Shown: positions 8,112 to 15,538 of the stretch, in pieces | How the letters are laid out: each line of letters starts with the position of its first letter | Numbering within the stretch: position 1 is the stretch's first letter | Assembly (NCBI RefSeq): GCF_030646845.1 | Contig: NZ_JAUSLE010000028.1 | Span: forward strand, 1 to 64,000 | Source of the DNA: Rhodoferax sp. | GTDB taxonomy: Bacteria > Pseudomonadota > Gammaproteobacteria > Burkholderiales > Burkholderiaceae_C | Direction of reading: 5' to 3' | Length of the DNA: 64,000 nucleotides | Notes under the pieces: model-generated | What the model saw: the letters and a program-made list of their open reading frames with translations, nothing else | Databases searched by the model: none | What the model was told of the DNA's origin: nothing | Translations under genes and position numbers: made by a program

Positions 8112-8426
8112 ATGATCATGCGTACCACTCTCGCCGCTGCTGTCACCGCCGTGGCTCTGCTCACCGCGTCCGGCTGTGCGGTGACCCGCGGCCAGGAAAC
8201 CGTCGGCGCCTACATCGACGACGCCGCGATTACCACCGCCGTGAAGGCGCGCTTCGCCGAGAACAAGGAAGTCGCCGCGACCAGCATCAGCGTCGAAACC
8301 CTCAATGGCACCGTCATGCTGTCAGGCTTTGCCAAGAACGCCGCGGAGAAGAGCACGGCCGAAACCATCGCGCGGGGCGTGAAAGGGGTGAAGGCAGTGA
8401 AGAACGAGATCACTGTGCGCCCGTAA
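8112..8426 (+). CDS. BON-domain lipoprotein
   Basis: A 104-residue protein. Residues 1-21 are a lipoprotein signal peptide ending in the lipobox ASGC, so the mature protein should be lipidated at Cys21. The rest is one BON domain (VGAYIDDAAITTAVKARFAE, the core glycine strand LNGTVMLSGFAKN, and the final VKGVKAVKNEITV), as in OsmY-like periplasmic proteins thought to contact phospholipids or stabilise the envelope. GGAGG lies 8 bases before the ATG. It stands alone between two small-protein genes; a weak hairpin follows. Confidence 0.85.
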   Translation: MIMRTTLAAAVTAVALLTASGCAVTRGQETVGAYIDDAAITTAVKARFAENKEVAATSISVETLNGTVMLSGFAKNAAEKSTAETIARGVKGVKAVKNEITVRP

Positions 8427-8436
8427 ACGTCCGCGC

Positions 8437-8463
8437 AGGCGCGCATCGGGGGTCGATGCGCCT
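8437..8463 (+). terminator. Hairpin downstream of the BON lipoprotein gene
   Basis: AGGC-GC-GCATCG (8437-8448) pairs with CGATGC-GCCT (8454-8463) around a short G-rich loop, giving a stem of about 10 bp with a two-base bulge, 11 bases after the stop. No T-run follows, so it may protect the 3' end or act as a weak terminator. Confidence 0.4.
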
Positions 8464-8637
8464 GTGTCAGCCATGAGTCAAGGTCGTATCGATAATGCGG
8501 TGCGGTACAGCATGGCGCTGATCTGTTGCGACAGTTTTTGAACGGAGTCGATTCTCTTTGGGGTCGTGTCGTACCACACGGCTAAAAATAACAAGTCACG
8601 GTGCGTGCAGGGCGTGACATCCCATCGAGGACGACTC

Positions 8638-9231
8638 ATGTTTTTTTCAGGTATCGCACGCGCCAGCCGCGTGTCGGTGGTGTTGGCAGCACTCTCTCTT
8701 GCGGCCGCGGGCAGTGTTGCCGCTGCGCCAACTTCGACCAAGTTCGAACCCTCCCAGACAGTACAGGGGACCCCCCTGGCGCTCAACGGCGCGGGCACCC
8801 GCTACCGGGCTATCTTCAAGGTGTATGACATGGCCTTGTACACCCAGGGCAAGGTTGGCACGCCGGAAGCGCTGCTGGCGCTGCCCGGCCCCAAGCGGTT
8901 GAACTTTGTTGCACTGCGCGATGTGCCTGGCACCGATCTGGGCCTGGCCTTCATCAAGGGTCTGGCAGCCAACTCGACACCTGAACTGACGCAGAAACAC
9001 ACGGCATCAAGCACCCGCCTGATCGAGATATTTTCCGGCCGCCCCAAGCTGGCCACCGGGGACAGTTTCGCCATGGAGTACCTGCCCGGCAAGGGCACCA
9101 CTTTCTACATCGTTGGCCAGCCCCAGGGCGCGCCGGTGGGCGATGCCGAGTTCTTCGGAATGGTGCTGAAAATCTGGGTCGGCGCCAACCCGGCCGACTT
9201 CAAACTCAAGGACGCCTTGCTGGGTCTGTAG
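8638..9231 (+). CDS. Chalcone isomerase-family periplasmic protein
   Basis: A 197-residue protein with a cleavable signal peptide (hydrophobic VSVVLAALSLAAAGSVAAAP, residues about 11-30). The mature part has the bacterial chalcone-isomerase-like pattern: NGAGTRYRAIFKVYDMALYT, RLNFVALRDVPGTDLGLAF, then GDSFAMEYLPGKGTTFYIVG and FFGMVLKIWVG. In bacteria this fold is not usually a flavonoid enzyme; it may bind fatty acids or other small ligands in the periplasm. GAGGA lies 7 bases before the ATG. The gene seems monocistronic: a GC hairpin follows the stop. Confidence 0.82.
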   Translation: MFFSGIARASRVSVVLAALSLAAAGSVAAAPTSTKFEPSQTVQGTPLALNGAGTRYRAIFKVYDMALYTQGKVGTPEALLALPGPKRLNFVALRDVPGTDLGLAFIKGLAANSTPELTQKHTASSTRLIEIFSGRPKLATGDSFAMEYLPGKGTTFYIVGQPQGAPVGDAEFFGMVLKIWVGANPADFKLKDALLGL

Positions 9232-9236
9232 CTTGC

Positions 9237-9253
9237 GGCGCCAGTCTGGCGCC
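9237..9253 (+). terminator. GC hairpin after the chalcone isomerase-family gene
   Basis: GGCGCCA (9237-9243) and TGGCGCC (9247-9253) form a perfect 7-bp stem with a 3-base loop starting 5 bases after the stop codon. The following bases are pyrimidine-rich but not a T-run, so termination efficiency is uncertain. Confidence 0.45.
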
Positions 9254-9340
9254 TGCCCTTGCCTGCCCGAGTGCCGGGCCGGGCCCGCCGTGTTTGCGCC
9301 CATAATGGCCCGCAAACAATTCAGGGACGGGACAACCAGA

Positions 9341-11161
9341 ATGGCAACCCTCATACCGGCGCTTGGCGCCTGCGCATCGCGCATGGAGCCGGGCGAGCGT
9401 CGGCTGGCCGAACGGCTGGAACACAAGCTCGACGACGACTACCTGCTCTGGTACGACGTGCCGATGGGCCCGCGCAACGCCCACCCCGACTTTTGCGTGA
9501 TGCACCCGCGCCGCGGCATTCTGGTGCTGGAGGTGAAGGACTGGAAGCTCGCCACCATCCAGCAGGCCGACAAACTGACGTGGACCATCATCCCCGACGG
9601 CATTCCCAAGACCGTCATCAATCCGCTGGAGCAAGCCCGCCAGTACGCGCACCAGGTGGTGGGCGCACTGGAGCGCGACCCGCAACTGGTGCAGGCGGAT
9701 GGCGCCCACGCCGGCAAGCTGGCATTCCCCTGGAGCTATGGCGTGGTGTTTACCAACATCACGCGCAAACAGTTTGAAGCCGCTGAACTGCAGCACGCCA
9801 TCGAACCGCACCGCGTGCTGTGCCAGGACGAAATGCTGGAGAGCGTGGGCGCCGAAGAACTGCAAAGCCGCCTGTGGGACATGTTCCCCTACATGATGCG
9901 TGGCGTGATGAGCCTGCCGCAGCTGGACCGCGTGCGCTGGATCATGTTTCCGCAGGTGCGCGTACAAACGCAAAGCGCCCTGTTTGACGACACCGACGCG
10001 GACGCCGAGATGCCCAGCATCATGCGCGTGATGGACCTGCAGCAAGAGCAGCTGGCCCGCAGCCTGGGCGACGGCCACCGCGTGATCCACGGCGTGGCGG
10101 GCTCGGGCAAGACCATGATTCTGGGCTACCGTGCGGAGTATCTGGCGCAAGCCAGCACCGCCAGCAGCAAACCCATTCTCATCCTGTGCTTTAACGAGCC
10201 GCTGGGCGTGAAGCTGCACAGCGTGATGGACGCCAAGGGCCTGAGCGACAAGGTGCATGTGCGGCATTTTCATAAATGGTGCCGCGACCAGCTGGTGGCT
10301 TTTGGGCAAACCCTGCCGGCCCAGATGGGCAGCCAGCAGTATGTGGAAGAGCTGGTGCAGCGCGTCATTACCGCCGTAGACCGCAAGCAAATCCCCAGCG
10401 GCCAGTACCAGGCCGTGCTGATTGACGAAGGCCACGACTTTGCCCCCGAATGGCTCAGATTGGTTACCCAAATGGTGGACCCCACCACCAACAGCCTGCT
10501 CCTGCTGTACGACGATGCGCAAAGCATCTACGAGCGTGCGCGCAGCAAGCAGTTCAGCTTCAAAAGCGTGGGCGTGCAGGCGCAGGGCCGCACCACCATT
10601 CTGAAAATCAACTACCGCAACACCAAGCAGATTCTGCAAACCGCCAATCTGATTGCGGCCGACCTGCTAACCGCGGATGACCGCGACGACGACGGCATCC
10701 CGCTGGTCAAACCCGTCAGCTGCGGGCGCGAAGGGCAAGCGCCCATCCTCATCAAGCTGCCCAGCCTGCATGAAGAGGCTTATGCCATTGCCGACCAACT
10801 GAGCCACGCCCACAAAGAGGGCCACGCCTGGGGCGACATGGCCATCCTGTGCGCGGACTGGAAAACCATGGACCTGTGCGCCGACGCCCTGCGCCAGCGC
10901 AAGCTGCCGTTCAATGTGCGCAAGCGCACCGGCGAATACAACCCCGCAGCCGACGCCATCCAGATCATGACCATGAAGGTCAGCAAAGGCCTGGAGTTCC
11001 CCGTGGTGGCTCTCCCCGGCGTGGGGCACATGCCCGCCAAGGGCGAAGACGAGCAGGAGGCCGCGCGGGTGTTTTATGTGGCGGCGACGCGAGCGACGCA
11101 GAGGTTGGTGATTGGGGTGGGCGGGGATGGGGGATTTGCGCGGAGGTTGGCGGGTGAGTAG
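9341..11161 (+). CDS. NERD-domain protein with UvrD/Rep-type superfamily I helicase
   Basis: About 606 residues. The N-terminal 110 or so residues are a nuclease-related NERD domain (EPGERRLAERLEHKL, PDFCVMHPRRGILVLEVKDWK, with the ExK active-site pattern). A superfamily I helicase follows: Walker A GVAGSGKT, motif Ia ILILCFNEPLG, motif II LIDEGHDF, motif III LYDDAQSIY, motif IV NYRNTKQIL, motif V MTMKVSKGLEF and motif VI YVAATRATQRL, so ATPase function looks intact. Likely role is DNA repair or defence against foreign DNA. I start at the ATG at 9341; ATG 9305 is also possible. Base composition is chromosomal, unlike the cassette that follows 105 bases downstream. Confidence 0.85.
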   Translation: MATLIPALGACASRMEPGERRLAERLEHKLDDDYLLWYDVPMGPRNAHPDFCVMHPRRGILVLEVKDWKLATIQQADKLTWTIIPDGIPKTVINPLEQARQYAHQVVGALERDPQLVQADGAHAGKLAFPWSYGVVFTNITRKQFEAAELQHAIEPHRVLCQDEMLESVGAEELQSRLWDMFPYMMRGVMSLPQLDRVRWIMFPQVRVQTQSALFDDTDADAEMPSIMRVMDLQQEQLARSLGDGHRVIHGVAGSGKTMILGYRAEYLAQASTASSKPILILCFNEPLGVKLHSVMDAKGLSDKVHVRHFHKWCRDQLVAFGQTLPAQMGSQQYVEELVQRVITAVDRKQIPSGQYQAVLIDEGHDFAPEWLRLVTQMVDPTTNSLLLLYDDAQSIYERARSKQFSFKSVGVQAQGRTTILKINYRNTKQILQTANLIAADLLTADDRDDDGIPLVKPVSCGREGQAPILIKLPSLHEEAYAIADQLSHAHKEGHAWGDMAILCADWKTMDLCADALRQRKLPFNVRKRTGEYNPAADAIQIMTMKVSKGLEFPVVALPGVGHMPAKGEDEQEAARVFYVAATRATQRLVIGVGGDGGFARRLAGE

Positions 11162-11163
11162 TG

Positions 11164-11229
11164 ATATCAATATTACTGATTCTGGCCAGAATTGATATTG
11201 GGCTACGCCCACTCGAGGAAGTAGTGGGC
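11164..11229 (+). promoter_or_regulatory. Nested inverted repeats upstream of the CBASS-like cassette
   Basis: ATATCAAT (11164-11171) and ATTGATAT (11191-11198) form a perfect 8-bp inverted repeat. Inside lies a second perfect palindrome, ATTCTGGCCAGAAT (11179-11192). A third pair, GCCCACT (11207-11213) and AGTGGGC (11223-11229), could form an RNA hairpin ahead of the patatin start at 11267. This looks like an operator plus leader hairpin, but no regulator gene is encoded in the cassette. Confidence 0.45.
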
Positions 11230-11266
11230 CAAGTAGACTTGTTAAAAACAAACCAGGGAGCAAACA

Positions 11267-12229
11267 TTGACTGAAATCACGACGGTGTCTTCGCTGACGG
11301 CCGAACACCAAAGCGACGGCGTATTCCGTATCCTCTCTCTTGACGGTGGCGGTGCGAAGGGCTTCTATACCCTTGGCGTACTCAAAGAGATCGAGGCAAT
11401 GCTGGGTTGCCCGCTCTACAAGCGATTCGACCTCGTGTTCGGCACGAGTACAGGTGCGATCATCGCTTCGCTCATCGCGCTCGGGTACGAGGTTGATCAA
11501 ATACACGACCTCTACAAAGAGCATGTCCCACGCGTAATGGCTCAGAAGTCCCCCGCAGCTAAGACGGCTGCGTTGAGTAGTCTGGCAAAGCAAGTATTTA
11601 AAGAGAAGACCTTTGAAGATGTCATGACCGGCATAGGCGTAGTCACCACTAGGTGGATGACTGAACGACCGATGATTTTCAAGGGCAAGGTGGCGCAAGC
11701 CCATGGCCGTGTTGGAACATTCAAGCCTGGATTTGGGGTCAGCGTCGCAGATGCAGTGCAGGCATCTTGCTCAGCCTACCCTTTCTTTGAGAGAAAAATA
11801 GTCACCACGGCTGCGGGTGACAAGGTCGAGTTGATCGATGGCGGTTACTGCGCAAACAATCCAACTCTCTACGCAATTGCCGATGCCGTCGTGGCGCTCA
11901 AGAAGGAGCGCAAAGACATACGCGTGGTCAGCGTTGGTGTCGGGGTGTATCCAGAACCTAAGCCCGGATTCCTAATGTGGGTGGCGAAAAAGTGGCTTGC
12001 GGTTCAATTGCTGCAGAAAACGTTGGAGATAAACACGCAGTCAATGGACCAACTTCGTGAAATTCTCTTTAAAGATATCGAGACTATTCGGATCAGTGAC
12101 ACATTCGAGCGGCCAGAGATGGCAACTGATTTGATGGAACACAACGTTGACAAGCTTAATGTCTTGCGCCAACGGGGAAGCGAGTCGTTCGCTTCACGAG
12201 AAAAGCAGCTCCGAAACTTCCTGATCTGA
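11267..12229 (+). CDS. Patatin-like phospholipase, probable CBASS effector (CapV/CapE-like)
   Basis: A 320-residue patatin: oxyanion loop LDGGGAKGFYTLG (residues 26-38), nucleophile elbow FGTSTGAIIAS (Ser61) and catalytic Asp191 in IDGGYCANNPTLYAIADA. In CBASS systems of the CapV type such an enzyme is switched on by a cyclic nucleotide and degrades the inner membrane, killing the infected cell. Start is TTG at 11267, with AGGGAG 6 bases upstream. The CD-NTase starts 8 bases after its stop, so the two form one operon. GC content is visibly lower (near 50%) than the flanking genes, a sign of transfer. The CBASS role rests on the paired gene. Confidence 0.85.
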   Translation: MTEITTVSSLTAEHQSDGVFRILSLDGGGAKGFYTLGVLKEIEAMLGCPLYKRFDLVFGTSTGAIIASLIALGYEVDQIHDLYKEHVPRVMAQKSPAAKTAALSSLAKQVFKEKTFEDVMTGIGVVTTRWMTERPMIFKGKVAQAHGRVGTFKPGFGVSVADAVQASCSAYPFFERKIVTTAAGDKVELIDGGYCANNPTLYAIADAVVALKKERKDIRVVSVGVGVYPEPKPGFLMWVAKKWLAVQLLQKTLEINTQSMDQLREILFKDIETIRISDTFERPEMATDLMEHNVDKLNVLRQRGSESFASREKQLRNFLI

Positions 12230-12237
12230 TTGGATAA

Positions 12238-13137
12238 ATGAAAATGGGAATACCTGAATCGCAGCTGGACACGTGGTCGCATCAAGGATCTATCACACAG
12301 TCGGCTACCACTTACAACACCATCAAGAACGCACTGGAGCATGCTGGTACGGGGTACGCTGGAAAAAACTACAAGGTGTTTCTGCAGGGTTCTTACGGCA
12401 ATGACACGAACATCTATTCCGAGAGCGACGTAGATGTCGTGATCCGACTTGATGATGTGTACTTCAGCGATGTTACGAACCTGTCCCCTGAAGAAAAGAG
12501 CGCCTTCGACAATGCGTTTGTCGCTGCGACATACACATACGACGAGTACAAGAAGGACGTGCTTAAGGCGCTTACAGACAGGTTCGGTACTGACGCGAAA
12601 GTTGGCGACAAGGCTATCGCAATCGCAGCCAATGGAGGCAGGCGAAAGGCGGATGTAATTGCCGCGATGCAGTTTCGTCGCTATTGGAAGTTCAAGGGTA
12701 CTTACGATGAAAGATATGACGAGGGTATATGTTTCTTGAATGGGGATGGTGAGCGAATTGCCAACTATCCAAAGCAGCATTCGACGAATCTGACAACGAA
12801 GCATCAGGATTGCAACAAGTGGTTGAAGCCGATGGTTCGTATCCTCAAGAACCTACGAAGCAAGCTGGTCGCAGATGGCTCGCTGAAGGCCGGGGTTGCG
12901 CCGTCGTACTACCTTGAAGGGCTTCTCTACAACGTGCCAAGTGACAAGTTCGGAAGGAGCTATCACGATTGCTTTGTAAACGCAATGAACTGGATTCAAA
13001 GTGAAGCGGACAAAGATAACTTGTTATGTGCCAATGAGCAGTACTACTTGCTTCGGGACGGCTCACACACCTGCTGGGAAAAGTCCAGCGCAGAGGCGTT
13101 CCTGAACGCAGCTATTGGGGCATGGAATGACTGGTGA
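12238..13137 (+). CDS. CD-NTase, CBASS cyclic-oligonucleotide synthase
   Basis: A 299-residue CD-NTase-type nucleotidyltransferase. Active-site elements: [11 protein letters not shown] (GS at 51-52), SDVDVVIRL (Asp64 and Asp66) and the third carboxylate in [10 protein letters not shown] (Asp139), so the catalytic triad is intact. The C-terminal half is helical ([30 protein letters not shown]), as in OAS-like folds of CBASS cyclases. It would make a cyclic di- or trinucleotide on phage infection to activate the upstream phospholipase. No E1/E2/JAB, HORMA/TRIP13 or other accessory gene follows, so this would be a minimal type I system. Low GC, same as the partner. The clade and product cannot be decided by eye. 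Confidence 0.88.
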   Translation: MKMGIPESQLDTWSHQGSITQSATTYNTIKNALEHAGTGYAGKNYKVFLQGSYGNDTNIYSESDVDVVIRLDDVYFSDVTNLSPEEKSAFDNAFVAATYTYDEYKKDVLKALTDRFGTDAKVGDKAIAIAANGGRRKADVIAAMQFRRYWKFKGTYDERYDEGICFLNGDGERIANYPKQHSTNLTTKHQDCNKWLKPMVRILKNLRSKLVADGSLKAGVAPSYYLEGLLYNVPSDKFGRSYHDCFVNAMNWIQSEADKDNLLCANEQYYLLRDGSHTCWEKSSAEAFLNAAIGAWNDW

Positions 13138-13316
13138 CGCGACAGTGCGCTGGCTGAGTGAGCCCGCTCCAGGAGTGAGGATCACCATGTGATGATTCTG
13201 CTCGGGCGCTTACGGATTGGCTATGAGCCAAACGCCTCATGGCAAGGTGAATTCAAGTTGCAGGGAGAGGCGCGGGATGGCGTCGATGGTGCGCGGGGCT
13301 GGGGTTTACGGTGCGA

Positions 13317-13373
13317 TCCTGATTTGATAGCGGCTTGCGCAGGTAGGACGAGGGCTGGAGCCCGATTTGGCAC
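13317..13373 (+). repeat. Comamonadaceae interspersed repeat, copy 1
   Basis: Copy of a repeat of about 57 bp with core TTGATAGC...TGCGC, then GGGCTnnAGCCC and ATTTGGCAC. It sits at the truncated end of the Fic remnant. Between the CD-NTase stop (13138) and this repeat I see no gene or structure I can support. Confidence 0.75.
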
Positions 13374-13426
13374 ACAAGTCGTACCCCGTACTGCGCTCGC
13401 CATCTTCCAGCCTGCGGAGCACTTGA

Positions 13427-13627
13427 CCAGCGTTGCCAGAACTGGGCTTTGTCCAGCATGCGGGCCAAAGTGGCATCTGCGCCCAGCACGGCGCGCGACA
13501 GGCAGCCCAAGAACCAGCTGAGCCAGGGTGTCACGTCCAGCGGTCCTTTTTGGGTGGCCTCCAGTTGGCCGTAATAGTATTTGCGTTCGCGCTGTATCTG
13601 GGCGCTAAAGCTGTAGAAGCGTTGGCG
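13427..13627 (-). pseudogene. Remnant of a Fic family protein (C-terminal part only)
   Basis: The minus strand reads, without interruption, a peptide starting RQRFYSFSAQIQRERKYYYG, then LEATQKGPLDVTPWLSW, FLGCLSRAV and DKAQFWQRW. This is the conserved region just after the Fic/AMPylation domain in DUF4172-type Fic proteins. A TGA lies immediately upstream in frame (13628-13630) and no Fic HPFxxGNGR motif is present, so the catalytic domain is gone. Downstream of FWQRW the reading runs into non-homologous sequence and then the interspersed repeat. Conclusion: a decayed toxin-like gene fragment beside the CBASS cassette. Confidence 0.72.
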
Positions 13628-13686
13628 TCAGCGATGGGGGCGCTTATTCGCCGCAATTTGTGCGGTGAATGCATGCAGAGTCAGTT

Positions 13687-14586
13687 TCAAAGCCGTTCAG
13701 CAAACCGCCGCGACAGCAAGAACTCCACAAACGTAGCCGTATTCAGTGCCAGCCATTGGCGCGCCGGGTACACCGCATACAGCGACGGCCCACTGGGCAG
13801 GCGGTAGGCCGGGAGCAGTTCGACCAGTGCACCACTGGCCAGCTCCTGCTCCACCAAAAGGCGGTCCAGCACGGTGACGCCCGCCCCGGCACAGGCCGTG
13901 GCCACTAGGGCCATGCCGTCGTTGATGCGGATACGGCCCTGCACCCGGACCAGGGTGGTGGTGTCGTCCAGCATGAAGGTCCATTCGTCGAACACGCGGT
14001 TGTCGCGCGTCCACAGCAGGCATTCGTGCTGCGCCAGATCCTGGGGCACTGCGGGCACCCCGGCGCGTGCCAGGTAGGCAGGTGCCGCCACCAGCACGCG
14101 GGGGTTGTCGGCCAGTTTGCGCGCCACCAGCGTGGAGTCGTCGAGATGCGCCACACGGATGGCCACGTCGATCTGCTCGGCGATCAGGTCGCTCATGCGG
14201 TCTTCCACCAGCAGCGTCAGCTCCACCAGGGGGTGCAGTTGCGTAAATTCGGTGATCAGGGGCACCAGATGGCGCTGCCCCAGCGGGCGCGGGCAGGCCA
14301 CGCGCAAGGGGCCGCGCACCTCCTGCTGGAACTGGCCAGAAATTTGCGCCACGTTGCTCAGGGCGCGGTCAATCTGCTGGGCTTGCAGCAGCACCACCTT
14401 GCCCACCTCCGTCAGCGTTAACTTGCGCGTGGTGCGCTGGATCAGGCGTGCGCCGAGGTCGGCTTCCAGCCGGGCCAGCTGGCGCGAAAGGACAGACTTG
14501 CCGCAGCCCTGCCGGGTGGCCGCAGCGCTGATGCTGCCCGCATTGACGATGGCCGAGAAGGTGGTGAGGAGTTGGGGATTGAGCAT
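13687..14586 (-). CDS. LysR family transcriptional regulator
   Basis: A 299-residue LysR protein: N-terminal winged helix-turn-helix (LLTTFSAIVNAGSISAAATR, SVLSRQLARLEADLGARLIQRTTRKLTLTEVG), then an effector-binding domain of the CrgA type (GPLRVACP, LTLLVEDRMSDLIAEQIDVAIRV). It is divergent from the nitroreductase gene, with a perfect LysR-type operator in between, so it most likely controls that gene and itself. The inducer is unknown; quinones or nitroaromatics are possible given the target. Confidence 0.88.
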   Translation of the reverse strand: MLNPQLLTTFSAIVNAGSISAAATRQGCGKSVLSRQLARLEADLGARLIQRTTRKLTLTEVGKVVLLQAQQIDRALSNVAQISGQFQQEVRGPLRVACPRPLGQRHLVPLITEFTQLHPLVELTLLVEDRMSDLIAEQIDVAIRVAHLDDSTLVARKLADNPRVLVAAPAYLARAGVPAVPQDLAQHECLLWTRDNRVFDEWTFMLDDTTTLVRVQGRIRINDGMALVATACAGAGVTVLDRLLVEQELASGALVELLPAYRLPSGPSLYAVYPARQWLALNTATFVEFLLSRRFAERL

Positions 14587-14601
14587 GGCTAGCGGTTTAT
14601 T

Positions 14602-14618
14602 GTTGCTCTAAAAGCAAC
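14602..14618 (+). promoter_or_regulatory. LysR-type operator between regulator and nitroreductase
   Basis: GTTGCT-CTAAA-AGCAAC is a perfect inverted repeat with 6-base arms and a 5-base centre. It fits the T-N11-A pattern of LysR boxes and lies 16 bases upstream of the regulator start, on the nitroreductase side. Confidence 0.6.
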
Positions 14619-14709
14619 TCAATTGTGCTTTATTGGGGCTTCTCAGGCAACGGTATTGCTTCTACATTCGATACCAACATACCCCAACCCCTATCCAAGG
14701 AAGCTTTGC

Positions 14710-15411
14710 ATGACCCAGTCCGCCACTCTCGCAGCACCCGCAAACACCGAACTCCCCAGCACCCAGGAGATGCCATCGGACGCCATGATCGAGCGCCTGC
14801 AGTGGCGCTACGCCGCCAAAAAGATGGACCCCGCCAAAGCGGTGCCCCACAACAAAGTGGAGCGCATTCTGGAAGCCGCGCGCCTGGCACCCACCTCCAG
14901 TGGCTTGCAGCCCTACGAGATCATTGTGGTGACGAGCAAAGAGGTGCGCGAGCGCATCAAGCCCATCGCCTGGAACCAGGGCCAGATCACCGATGGCTCG
15001 CATCTGCTGGTGTTTGCGGCGTGGGACAACTACACGGTCGAGCGCATCAACATGATGTTCGACCTGACCAACACCGTGCGCGGCTTTAAAAACGAGGGCT
15101 GGGAGAACTACCGCAACATGCTGCTGGGCATGTACCCGCAGCGCGATGCCGAGGTAAACCACCAGCATGCGGCGCGCCAGGCCTACATTGGCATGACCGC
15201 TGCCATGCTGGCCGCCGCCTTTGAAGAGGTGGATTGCACCCCGATGGAAGGCTTTGACCCCAAGGCGCTGGACGAGATTTTGAACCTGCGCGAGCGGGGC
15301 CTGCGCAGCGTGGCCATTTTGCCGCTGGGCTACCGCGAGGCAGACAAGGACTGGCTGGTGAACCTGACCAAAGTACGCCGCCCGCGCGAGCAGTTCATCA
15401 CGGAAGTCTGA
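14710..15411 (+). CDS. NAD(P)H-dependent oxidoreductase, nitroreductase family
   Basis: A 233-residue flavin enzyme of the nitroreductase fold. Visible signatures: LQWRYAAKKMDPAKAVP (FMN phosphate contact through RYAAKK), ILEAARLAPTSSGLQPYEI and the C-terminal GLRSVAILPLGYREADKDW, as in NfsB/YfkO-like NAD(P)H dehydrogenases. It probably reduces quinones or nitro compounds. AAGGAAG lies a few bases before the ATG at 14710. Divergent from the LysR gene and likely under its control. Confidence 0.88.
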   Translation: MTQSATLAAPANTELPSTQEMPSDAMIERLQWRYAAKKMDPAKAVPHNKVERILEAARLAPTSSGLQPYEIIVVTSKEVRERIKPIAWNQGQITDGSHLLVFAAWDNYTVERINMMFDLTNTVRGFKNEGWENYRNMLLGMYPQRDAEVNHQHAARQAYIGMTAAMLAAAFEEVDCTPMEGFDPKALDEILNLRERGLRSVAILPLGYREADKDWLVNLTKVRRPREQFITEV

Positions 15412-15479
15412 TCACCGAAGGCCCGATCCCGCTGGCGTTCTGAGACTGAAATCAACCCTCAGAACCGCAGAGTGATTTG

Positions 15480-15538
15480 CTCTGATTTTGATAGCTACTG
15501 GCGCACATTTCACGGGGGCTACAACCCAATTTGGCATT
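15480..15538 (+). repeat. Comamonadaceae interspersed repeat, copy 2
   Basis: The copy reads TTTTGATAGCTACTGGCGCA, then CGGGGGCTACAACCCAATTT and GGCATT. It lies between the convergent nitroreductase and ATPase genes, and its last bases overlap the TAA stop of the ATPase gene. Confidence 0.8.

Noticed and set aside
9206-10639. Long minus-strand open frame (477 codons) opposite the NERD-helicase gene
   Set aside because: Histidine- and leucine-rich mirror of a GC-rich coding strand; no domain, and the plus strand has all helicase motifs.
9341-11161. NERD-helicase as a core CBASS component
   Set aside because: Different base composition from the cassette, 105-base gap with its own operator-like repeats, and not a known CBASS accessory.
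11157-13140. Attachment-site direct repeats at the edges of the CBASS cassette
   Set aside because: I found no matching repeat of useful length on both sides.
13189-13521. Plus-strand frame in the gap after CBASS
   Set aside because: No start signal or homology; it runs through the repeat and opposite the Fic remnant.
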